Shown here: positions 1 through 6,306 of the stretch, piece after piece
How the letters are laid out: each line of letters starts with the position of its first letter
Position numbering within the stretch: position 1 is the stretch's first letter
Assembly (NCBI GenBank): GCA_035293045.1
Contig: DATDOY010000251.1
Location: 1-6,306, forward strand
DNA from: DATDOY01 sp035293045
GTDB taxonomy: Bacteria > Actinomycetota > Acidimicrobiia > IMCC26256 > JACPCJ01
Length of the DNA: 6,306 nt
Direction of reading: 5' to 3'
The notes under the pieces: generated by a model
What the model was told of the DNA's origin: nothing
The model's database searches: none
What the model saw: only the letters and a program-made list of their open reading frames with translations
Program-made: the position numbers and the translations under genes

Positions 1-1
1 G

Positions 2-697
2 GTCGGCCCGCGCACGTGCGCGCTGGGCCACGCCTTCGACGACCGGCCCGGCGACGACGGCGTCCTCTTCCTCCCGCCCGACCAACTCGCCCGCCGCGCC
101 GCGCCCTTCGCCGAGCGCGGATGGACGCTCGCCACGCACGCCATCGGCGATCGCGCCATCGAGGCGGTGCTCGACGCGTACGAGCGGGTGTACGGCGAAG
201 ACTGCGCAACAGCCTCGCCCCGCATCGAGCACGCTCAGGTCCTGCGCGCCGACCTCGTCGCCCGCATGGCCGAGATGGGCGTGACGGCGTGCATCCAGCC
301 GAGCTTCGCCGTGTCCGACGCCATGAGCGCCCGTGCTGCCCTCGGGGTCGAGCGGATGGAGACGGCGTATCGGTGGTCGGCGCTCCTCGACGCGGGAGTG
401 CGCGTCATCACGGGTTCGGATTGGCCGATCGAGTCGATGTCGCCGCTCGTCGGATTGCAGCACCTTGTCACCGGGGCCGGCGACGACGGCGAGCCGGTCG
501 CCGAGGCGCTCCCGGTCGACGTCGCCCTCGCCCTCATGACGGACGCCGACGCGGGGACGACGGATCTCGCCGCCGACCCCACCGCGCTCGCCCACTCGGC
601 CATCGCCTCGATCACCGTCCTCGGCACCCAGCCCGCCGAGGGCACGGCCCCCACCGACCCCGGCCCGGGTCCCCCGCGTCGCGCTGAAGGTGTGTGA
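2..697 (+). CDS. YtcJ-like metal-dependent amidohydrolase (Amidohydrolase_3 family), C-terminal part only
   Basis: This is the last 231 codons of a gene whose start lies before the window; the frame is open from position 2 to the TGA at 695-697. The family hydrolyses amide or similar C-N bonds using metal ions in a TIM-barrel active site. The substrate cannot be told from sequence, and no signal peptide can be judged because the N-terminus is missing. Visible family marks, in window residues, are HAIGDRAI (His46, expected metal ligand), RIEHAQ (His77, expected metal ligand), QPSFAVSD, and GSDWPIESMSPLVGLQ (Asp140, expected catalytic or metal-binding Asp). Complete members are usually about 500-570 residues, so more than half is missing. 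The C-terminal part is odd. After the Asp140 motif there are only about 90 residues, and I do not see the usual G-x-L-x-x-G-x-x-A-D segment near the end of this family. The chain ends in a Pro/Gly-rich tail, and its last two codons lie inside the palindrome at 692-733. The family call is secure; the specific function is unknown. Confidence 0.88.
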   Translation, partial: VGPRTCALGHAFDDRPGDDGVLFLPPDQLARRAAPFAERGWTLATHAIGDRAIEAVLDAYERVYGEDCATASPRIEHAQVLRADLVARMAEMGVTACIQPSFAVSDAMSARAALGVERMETAYRWSALLDAGVRVITGSDWPIESMSPLVGLQHLVTGAGDDGEPVAEALPVDVALALMTDADAGTTDLAADPTALAHSAIASITVLGTQPAEGTAPTDPGPGPPRRAEGV

Positions 698-733
698 GTG
701 TCTGCCCGCCCATGGGCGGGCAGACACTCACAC
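692..733. repeat. Perfect 42-bp palindrome at the gene junction (possible terminator or dispersed repeat)
   Basis: The 21 bases at 692-712 are the exact reverse complement of 713-733, with the centre at CATG (711-714). As RNA this gives a 19-bp stem, 13 of the 19 pairs being G-C, with a 4-base loop. It would read almost the same on either strand. It begins at the last sense codon of the amidohydrolase and includes its stop codon. No run of T follows on either strand, so it is not a textbook intrinsic terminator, although actinobacterial terminators often lack the T-run. The most likely role is ending transcription of the amidohydrolase before the helicase-nuclease unit. Alternatives are a member of a dispersed palindromic repeat family or a binding site for a dimeric regulator. 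A further GTGAGT at 740-745 could pair with ACTCAC at 726-731 in the right arm, as a weaker competing hairpin. The structure is certain; the function is inferred. Confidence 0.8.
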
Positions 734-764
734 TCGGTCGTGAGTACATGTCGCAGGCCCCCGG

Positions 765-770
765 TATCGT
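765..770 (+). promoter_or_regulatory. Candidate -10 element for a leaderless transcript of the addB-like gene
   Basis: TATCGT matches the actinobacterial -10 pattern TAnnnT and ends 7 bases before the GTG at 778. That is the spacing expected if transcription starts on the first base of the start codon. No clear -35 is present: the best hexamers at 741-748 match TTGACA in about half the positions or fewer. There is also no Shine-Dalgarno sequence before 778, which fits a leaderless message. The site lies just after the palindrome, where a new transcription unit would be expected to begin. This is a prediction from position and consensus only. Confidence 0.4.
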
Positions 771-777
771 CCGGCCG

Positions 778-3744
778 GTGAGCGTGATCGACGCGCTAGT
801 GCGCGCCATCGAGGAGGCGAAGCGGGGTGATCCCCTCGCGCCGGTCACCGTCGTGCCGCCCAACGTGTATTCGGGCCTCTCGCTCCGGCGCTCCCTCGCT
901 CGCCAGACCGGCCTCGCCAACACCCGGTTCATGCCCCTCGCCCGGGTCGCCGAGCTCCTCGGCGCCGGCGCCCTCGCCGAAGAGGGACGCCATCCGCTCA
1001 GTTCGGCTGTGCGGGCCTCGGCCATCCGCGCCGTGCTCGAGTCGGAGCCGGGGGCCTTCCGAGAGGTCGCCCACAGCGCCGTCACCGTCGACGCGCTCGA
1101 AATCACCTTCCTCGAACTCGCCCCGCTCGCCGACACGCATCTCGACGCCCTCGCCGCCGTGGGTCCCAGGGCGAACGAGATCGTCCGCCTCTACCGCGCG
1201 TGGAACTCCCGCTGCGCCGCCTTCTACGACGAATCCGACTTGGGGCGCGCCGCCGCCGCTGCGGTCGCATCCGACGCCGCGTCGCTGCGCGACCTCGGCA
1301 CCGTCATCCTCTACATCCCGCTGCACATCGACCCCACGCTCCAACCGCTCGTCGAGGCGCTCGAGGCCAAAGGACAGCTGACCCGCGTCGAGCTGTGGCT
1401 CACCGACGATCGGCCGACGGTCGAGCGCATGGTCGTCGCCCCGACGCCGGAAGAAGAGGTGCGCGTCGCGGTCCGCTCGCTCCCGGGCCTCGTCGACGCC
1501 GGCATACCGCTCCACCGCGTCGCCTTCGTCTCGCTCGACGTCGAGCCCTACGCCACGATCGCCGCCGACGTGCTCGCCGAAGCCGGCATCCCGTGCCACG
1601 GCCCGTCGACGCGCACGCTCGCTCACACCGTGGCCGGCCGCGTCCTGCTCGGCTTCCTCGGTCTGCCCGGTCAGGGGTTCTCCCGCCACGACCTCGCCGC
1701 GTGGTTCCACGCCGGCCCCATCGTCGGCGATGGCGGCCATCTGATTCCTGCCGAACGCTGGGATCGGTGCTCCCGTCAAGCCGGCGTGACCGGCGGCGAG
1801 CGGCAGTGGCGGGAGCGATTGGAGGGCTTTGCCAACCGCACCGACGCGCGTGCCGTGGTCGCCGCCGATGAAGACGACGCCGAACGGCACGCTCACCTCG
1901 TCGCCGCCGCCTCGGAGGCTCGCGACCTCGCCACCTTCATGCGGGGACTCATCGCCGCGCTCTCGCCACCGTCGACCCGCACCTGGGCCGCGTGGGGTGA
2001 GTGGGCAACCCGCCTCGTGCACCGGTATCTCGGCGGCGATCTCCTCCACACCGATTGGCCCGACCATGAGATCGAGGCGCTTCGCTCGGTCGAAGGAGCG
2101 CTCGACTCGCTCGCGGTCCTCGACGGCATCGAAGGCGCGCCCGGCCTCGCCGGCTTTCGGTCGGTGGTCGAGCGAGAACTCCGTTCCCCTGCCCCGCGCA
2201 CGACCCGGTTCGGCGACGGCGTGTTCGTGGGGCGGGTTTCCGACCTCGTCGGCTGCGACTTCGACGCCGTCCACGTCCTCGGGATGGTCGAGGGCACCTT
2301 TCCTTCGCGCCGGCCCGCCGGCCTCATCACCGACGCCGAGCGCGCCCCAACCGGCGGTCTCCTCGAGTCGATCGAGGCCGCCCGTGAGCGCCAGCGCAAC
2401 ACCTGGCTCGCAGCCCTCAAAACGCCCACCCACCGCGTCTTGTCCACACCGGCCGGCGACCCCCGCGTCGGACGGGCCCGTCAGCCCGCGCCGTGGTTTC
2501 TCGAGGCCGCGGAGACCCTGCACGGCGCGCCGGTCTACGCCGAGACGCTCACCGACATCGACGCCGACTGGCTCGAGATCATCCCCTCCGCGGAGGCGGG
2601 CCTGCGATCCGCTCTCACGCCCGCGTCGCTCGGCGAACGCGACGCCCTCGCGCTCCTCGCCGGCGATGTCGTCGAGGGGCTCGAGCGCGGATACGAAGCG
2701 ATCACGGCGCGCGCCGCAAGCGTCGCCGGCCCATGGGAAGGCTTCGTCGGCACCGTCGACGACGTGTTCAGCGATCGGGTGCTGTCGGCCACCTCGCTCG
2801 AGACTTGGGCCGCGTGCCCGTTCCGCTACTTCCTCGGTCACGTCCTCCGCGTCGACGCGCTCGACGAGCCCGAGGAGATCGAGTCCCTCGCCGCCACCGA
2901 CCGCGGCTCCCTCGTGCACGAAGTACTCGAGCAGTTCGTGCGCGAGGAGTCGGCCGGAATGGCAGTGGGCGCTCCGTGGAGCGACTCGGCGCTCCAGCGT
3001 CTCGACGAGATCCTCGCCGCGAAGTTCGCCGAGTGGGAAGAGAAGGGACGCACGGGTCGCGCGGTGTTGTGGGAGCTCGAACAACGCCGCATCCGCCGGA
3101 TCATCAACCGTTTCGTCGTCGCCGACAATGAGCAGCGGGCGCAGCTCGCGATGCGGACCAAGGAAACCGAGTTGGGGTTCAAGGGACCCGACGTCCTCGA
3201 GGTCCCCCTCGCCGACGGGCGCGTCGTCCACATCCGCGGTTCCATCGACCGCGTCGACGCCAACGACGACGAGTCGAAGATCCACGTCATCGACTACAAG
3301 ACCGGGAGCCCGATCGCGTCCCCCACGGTCGACCCCTTCGAAGACGACCCATTCCGCGAGGGGACCAAGCTCCAACTCGCGGTCTACGGCCTCGCCGCGC
3401 GCCGTCGATACCCCGGCGCCTCGGTGCGCTCCGACTACTGGTACCTCTCCGACCGCGCCGCGTTCAAGCCCGAGGGGTACGACGTCACCGACGACGTCGC
3501 GCAGGAGTTCACCGACGTGCTGTCGCAGATCGTCGCCGGCATAGAAGGCGGCGTCTTCCCGGCGAACCCCGGCGATGAGACCTACCACCCCGCGCGCGGA
3601 CACACGTACGAGCATTGCTGCTGGTGCGACTACGACCGCGTGTGCGGGGCCGACCGGTCCGACGCGTGGCAACGCCTCGCCAGCGGCGACGCCGTCGCTC
3701 CGTACATCGCCCTCGCACCGGCCGAGCCCGAGGATCCCGAATGA
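778..3744 (+). CDS. addB: AddB-like helicase-nuclease subunit: inactive helicase fold, PD-(D/E)XK nuclease and Fe-S cluster
   Basis: Predicted partner of the AddA-like helicase downstream in processing double-strand breaks; cytoplasmic, 988 residues from this start. The N-terminal region (about 1-480) has the AddB/RecC layout, including the EEEVR region near 225. The position where B. subtilis AddB has a Walker A loop (about 23-40) instead reads VPPNVYSGLSLRRSL, with no GxGKT/S. The segment near 177-185 (ILYIPLHID) also lacks an acidic Walker B. The family motif VLGMVEGTFP lies near 500-509. The nuclease domain (about 675-970) has His714, Asp824 in GSIDRVD, Asp839 and Lys841 in VIDYKTG, and Gln866/Tyr870 in QLAVY; these match the RecB-type catalytic set. 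Cys680 (ACPFRYF) with Cys947-x2-Cys950-x5-Cys956 is the AddB 4Fe-4S signature; Cys948 is an extra cysteine. The GTG at 778 was chosen because a -10 sits 7 bases upstream. ATG 748, GTG 784 and GTG 694 are alternatives, but 694 lies in the palindrome. It overlaps addA by 4 bases. The family call is strong; the exact start is uncertain. Confidence 0.88.
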   Translation: MSVIDALVRAIEEAKRGDPLAPVTVVPPNVYSGLSLRRSLARQTGLANTRFMPLARVAELLGAGALAEEGRHPLSSAVRASAIRAVLESEPGAFREVAHSAVTVDALEITFLELAPLADTHLDALAAVGPRANEIVRLYRAWNSRCAAFYDESDLGRAAAAAVASDAASLRDLGTVILYIPLHIDPTLQPLVEALEAKGQLTRVELWLTDDRPTVERMVVAPTPEEEVRVAVRSLPGLVDAGIPLHRVAFVSLDVEPYATIAADVLAEAGIPCHGPSTRTLAHTVAGRVLLGFLGLPGQGFSRHDLAAWFHAGPIVGDGGHLIPAERWDRCSRQAGVTGGERQWRERLEGFANRTDARAVVAADEDDAERHAHLVAAASEARDLATFMRGLIAALSPPSTRTWAAWGEWATRLVHRYLGGDLLHTDWPDHEIEALRSVEGALDSLAVLDGIEGAPGLAGFRSVVERELRSPAPRTTRFGDGVFVGRVSDLVGCDFDAVHVLGMVEGTFPSRRPAGLITDAERAPTGGLLESIEAARERQRNTWLAALKTPTHRVLSTPAGDPRVGRARQPAPWFLEAAETLHGAPVYAETLTDIDADWLEIIPSAEAGLRSALTPASLGERDALALLAGDVVEGLERGYEAITARAASVAGPWEGFVGTVDDVFSDRVLSATSLETWAACPFRYFLGHVLRVDALDEPEEIESLAATDRGSLVHEVLEQFVREESAGMAVGAPWSDSALQRLDEILAAKFAEWEEKGRTGRAVLWELEQRRIRRIINRFVVADNEQRAQLAMRTKETELGFKGPDVLEVPLADGRVVHIRGSIDRVDANDDESKIHVIDYKTGSPIASPTVDPFEDDPFREGTKLQLAVYGLAARRRYPGASVRSDYWYLSDRAAFKPEGYDVTDDVAQEFTDVLSQIVAGIEGGVFPANPGDETYHPARGHTYEHCCWCDYDRVCGADRSDAWQRLASGDAVAPYIALAPAEPEDPE
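3730..3734 (+). promoter_or_regulatory. Ribosome binding site for the addA-like gene, inside the end of addB
   Basis: GAGGA at 3730-3734 ends 6 bases before the ATG at 3741 and lies in the last codons of the upstream gene. It supports the ATG at 3741 as the start. Together with the ATGA overlap (stop of the first gene at 3742-3744), it points to translational coupling, which would help make the two subunits in equal amounts. Confidence 0.5.
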
Positions 3745-6306
3745 CGGGCGACCAGGCTCACCGCGACCGCATCGCGACCGACCTCGACTCCACGCTGTTT
3801 GTCGAGGCGGCGGCGGGCACGGGGAAAACCACCGCGCTGGTTCGTCGCGTCGTGGAGATGGTGGCGCGCGGCGTCGAGCTCCCTTCAATCGCGGCGATCA
3901 CCTTCACCGAGAAGGCGGCCGCCGAACTGCGCGACCGCGTGCGGCGTGGGCTCACCGAGGCGGTCGGCGAGCGACCCGGCCCCGAGGCGGAGCGGTGCGC
4001 CACCGCCCTGACGCAACTCGAGGACGCCGCGATCACCACCCTCCACTCCTTTGCCCGCCGAATCCTGGCCGACTTCCCGCTCGAAGCCGGCCTGCCGCCC
4101 CGCTTCGACGTCCTCGACGACATCGAGGCCGCCGGCGAGTTCGACGCGGCATACGACCGCTTTGCGGGCGACCTGCTCGAGGACGCCGACGACACGGTGA
4201 GACAGTCGCTCGCCCTCGGCCTTCGCCCGTCCGACCTGCGGACCCTCGCGGCCGCGTGCCGCGACCACTGGGACCGCCTCGAAGGTCACGCGTTCCCAGA
4301 GCCACCGATGCCCAGGATCGACGTCGACGCCGTGATCGCGCCTCTCACCGAAGCCCTCGCCCTCGAGCACCGTTGCGCCGATCCCGACGACCGACTTGCG
4401 CGCCACCTCGAGCTCCTTCGCCCCGCGATGGAGCGCCTCGCCGCCGCCACCGACGACGTCGATCGTCTCTCGGCCCTCGCCGAAGCGCCCACGTTCGCCA
4501 AGCGGGTCGGCGTGCAGCGCAACTGGGGGAAGGCCGCCATCGAGCAAGTGCGCGACCACCTCTCGGATGCCGACGATGCGCGCGAGTTGATGCTCCGCGG
4601 GACATGTGGAGCGCTCACCGCCCGCCTCGCCGCTCGCGTCCAGCGCTTCACCCTCGAGGAAGCCGAGCGGCGACGGGCGGAGGGCCGCCTCGAGTTCCAA
4701 GACCTCCTCGTGCTCGCCCGTCGGCTCCTCCGCGCCCATGGCGACGTCCGGGCCGCGCTGCGAGACCGCTGGCAGCGCATCCTCATCGACGAGTTCCAGG
4801 ACACCGACCCGCTGCAAATCGAGATCGCGGTCCTGCTCGCGACCCCCACCCCGGGCGTGATCCGCGACGACTGGTCGATCATCGAGGTCGACCCCGGGCG
4901 CCTGTTCCTCGTCGGCGACCCGAAGCAGTCGATCTACCGCTTTCGCCGGGCCGACATCGCGCTCTACCAGCGGGTGCAGGACCGCTTCGCCGACGGCCAC
5001 GTGCCCCTGCACGCCAACTTCCGCTGCGCGCCGCCCATCATCACTTGGGTCAACACCGTCTTCGACGCGCTCCTCGGAGCGGGCCAGCCCGGACGGCAGG
5101 CGCCCTACGTCACCCTCGAGGCGACGCGCCACACCCACGCACCGTCGGTCCGTTATCTCGGCGGCGCGCACGACCGGACCCCAATGGCCGAGATCCGCGA
5201 ACGAGAAGCGGAGGACATCGCGGCCGCGGTCTCGGCCGCCCGCGACGAGGGGTGGGCGGTCCACAACCCCGGTTCCGACGAGGCCCGCGCCGCCCGGCTC
5301 GGCGACGTCGCCATCCTGCTGCCGACGCGGGCTCTGCTCCCCGAACTCGAGCGCGCCCTCGCCGAGGCCGACGTCCCCTATCGCATCGAAAGCCGCTCGC
5401 TGCTGTGGGCCACCCAAGAGGTGCGCGAGCTCCTCGCCACGCTCCGGAGCATCGACGACCCCGCCGACGAGATCGCGCTCGTCGCCACCCTGCGATCGCC
5501 TGGCTTTGCGTGTCGCGACGACGAGCTCCTCGAGTGGCGTCGCCACGGCGGCGCATGGAACTACCTTGCGCCGGCGCCGTCCGCCCTCGCCGACCACCCG
5601 GTGACTCGGGCGATGCAGGGGCTCCGCGAACTCCACGAGGCCATCCACTGGACCCCGCTCCACGCCATCGTCGAACGGGTGATCCGTACCCGCAACCTCA
5701 TCGAGCTGCAGGTGGCCAAGCGCCGCCCGCGCGACCACTGGCGCCGCCTCCGGTTCGTCGCCGACCAGGCCCGGGCCTTCCACGCGTCGGGCGGCCTCAC
5801 CATGCGGGGGTTCGTCGACTGGGCCGAACAGCAAGCCGACGAGGGCGCCAGCGTCAACGAGAGCGTCGTCCCAGAGCCCGACGACGACGCGGTCGCCATC
5901 ATGACGGTCCACGCGTCCAAAGGGCTTGAGTTCCCGATCGTCGTCCTCGCGGGGCTCGGCACATTCCCGCCCCATCGCCGGCCGCCGGTCGTCTTTCGCC
6001 GGACGGCGGTTGAGGTGGCCCTCGGACGCAAGGACGACCGCTTCGAGACGCCAGGCTACGAGCAGGCCCTCGGCGCCGACCGGCTCGACGGCGAAGCCGA
6101 AGGCCTCCGCCTCTTGTACGTGGCGACGACCCGAGCGCGCGACCACCTGGTGGTCAGCCTCCATCACAAGGCGGGCACGCGCGCATGCCACGCGCACGGC
6201 ATCGTGACCAAGGTCCCCGACCTCGAGGCCCTCGAGGCGCTCGCCGCGGGGCTCGGCGCCGCCCCCGCCCTCGCGCCGACTCCGATCACCGTCCCCGACC
6301 GGGACA
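3741..6306 (+). CDS. addA: AddA/RecB-like UvrD-family ATP-dependent helicase, 3' end cut by the window
   Basis: The frame is open from the ATG at 3741 to the window edge, giving 855 complete residues. It is a superfamily 1A 3'-5' DNA helicase, expected to be the motor of the helicase-nuclease made with the preceding gene product. Motifs seen in order: Q-like N-terminus and Walker A AAAGTGKTT (23-31, Lys29); motif Ia ITFTEKAAAELRDRV (53-67); TLHSFARRIL (about 100-109); Walker B ILIDEFQDTD (347-356, Asp350, Glu351); motif III VGDPKQSIYRFRRADI (391-406); motif IV NFRC (426-429); motif V MTVHASKGLEF (721-731); motif VI LLYVATTRARDHLVV (791-805). All look active. B. subtilis AddA has about 1,230 residues, so roughly 200-380 residues are probably missing. 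Those would hold any C-terminal PD-(D/E)XK nuclease, so nuclease activity cannot be judged. The start overlaps the upstream stop as ATGA and has a ribosome binding site 6 bases before it. The AddA/RecB class is clear, and the gene order addB-addA is the one seen in Bacillus. A generic UvrD-like exonuclease is the alternative if no nuclease domain follows. Confidence 0.9.
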   Translation, partial: MTGDQAHRDRIATDLDSTLFVEAAAGTGKTTALVRRVVEMVARGVELPSIAAITFTEKAAAELRDRVRRGLTEAVGERPGPEAERCATALTQLEDAAITTLHSFARRILADFPLEAGLPPRFDVLDDIEAAGEFDAAYDRFAGDLLEDADDTVRQSLALGLRPSDLRTLAAACRDHWDRLEGHAFPEPPMPRIDVDAVIAPLTEALALEHRCADPDDRLARHLELLRPAMERLAAATDDVDRLSALAEAPTFAKRVGVQRNWGKAAIEQVRDHLSDADDARELMLRGTCGALTARLAARVQRFTLEEAERRRAEGRLEFQDLLVLARRLLRAHGDVRAALRDRWQRILIDEFQDTDPLQIEIAVLLATPTPGVIRDDWSIIEVDPGRLFLVGDPKQSIYRFRRADIALYQRVQDRFADGHVPLHANFRCAPPIITWVNTVFDALLGAGQPGRQAPYVTLEATRHTHAPSVRYLGGAHDRTPMAEIREREAEDIAAAVSAARDEGWAVHNPGSDEARAARLGDVAILLPTRALLPELERALAEADVPYRIESRSLLWATQEVRELLATLRSIDDPADEIALVATLRSPGFACRDDELLEWRRHGGAWNYLAPAPSALADHPVTRAMQGLRELHEAIHWTPLHAIVERVIRTRNLIELQVAKRRPRDHWRRLRFVADQARAFHASGGLTMRGFVDWAEQQADEGASVNESVVPEPDDDAVAIMTVHASKGLEFPIVVLAGLGTFPPHRRPPVVFRRTAVEVALGRKDDRFETPGYEQALGADRLDGEAEGLRLLYVATTRARDHLVVSLHHKAGTRACHAHGIVTKVPDLEALEALAAGLGAAPALAPTPITVPDRD

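Noticed and set aside
16..687. Arg-rich plus-strand frame over the amidohydrolase
   Set aside because: It is an out-of-frame shadow; the frame from position 2 carries HAIGDRAI, RIEHAQ and GSDWP.
694..777. GTG 694 as the start of the addB-like gene
   Set aside because: It would overlap the amidohydrolase stop and translate the palindrome into protein. There is no ribosome binding site, and the first 28 residues show no family resemblance.
796..3888. Open minus-strand frame of 1,030 codons opposite the addB-like gene, touching a second one of 770 codons at 3885-6197
   Set aside because: Long open antisense frames arise routinely from G/C-only third positions in GC-rich genes. The translations are low-complexity (Arg, Gly, Val, Glu-rich) with no family motif, while the plus-strand frames carry clear catalytic motifs.
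3575..5929. Plus-strand frame of 784 codons overlapping the addA-like gene
   Set aside because: The translation is almost all Arg, Pro, Ala and Gly, as expected for an out-of-frame reading of GC-rich coding DNA. The real frame (3741 onward) holds the main helicase motifs.
6222..6250. Short repeated CTCGAGG units near the right edge
   Set aside because: These are repeated Leu-Glu-Ala codons in one coding frame, explained by codon bias; no longer repeat is present.

Overview
The window is GC-rich throughout. Third codon positions are almost all G or C, with GCC, CGC, CTC and GAC dominating, and all three genes lie on the plus strand. The GC content, GTG starts, a likely leaderless promoter and the style of the proteins suggest a high-GC actinobacterium, perhaps of the Acidimicrobiia type. 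The taxonomic placement is inference from style only, because there is no marker gene in the window.

Layout. Positions 2-697 hold the 3' end of a metal-dependent amidohydrolase of the YtcJ-like type (Amidohydrolase_3 family). Its last two codons enter a perfect 42-bp palindrome (692-733), which is the only conspicuous non-coding structure here. A short gap with a candidate -10 element follows. A two-gene unit then begins. The first gene (778-3744) encodes an AddB-like subunit: a helicase fold without a recognisable Walker A, a C-terminal PD-(D/E)XK nuclease, and the four-cysteine iron-sulphur signature of AddB. Its stop codon overlaps by 4 bases the ATG of the second gene (3741 to beyond 6306). 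That gene encodes an AddA/RecB-like UvrD-family helicase with its main motor motifs intact, cut off by the window edge after 855 residues.

Working together. The pair is best read as an AddAB-type helicase-nuclease that resects double-strand breaks for RecA-dependent recombination and can degrade linear foreign DNA. AddA would be the ATP-driven motor. AddB would be the scaffold, a nuclease and a candidate Chi-like sequence reader. The design, with one live motor and one subunit lacking the ATP-binding loop, differs from the mycobacterial AdnAB pattern, in which both subunits carry motor motifs. Whether AddA also has a nuclease domain cannot be seen, because it would lie beyond the window. The amidohydrolase looks unrelated and is probably a separate transcription unit.

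I saw no tRNA, rRNA, CRISPR array, insertion sequence, integrase, attachment site or toxin-antitoxin pair. This is mostly a conserved DNA-repair locus. The points most worth a second look are the palindrome, the motor-dead AddB-like subunit, the probable leaderless start and the short C-terminus of the amidohydrolase.
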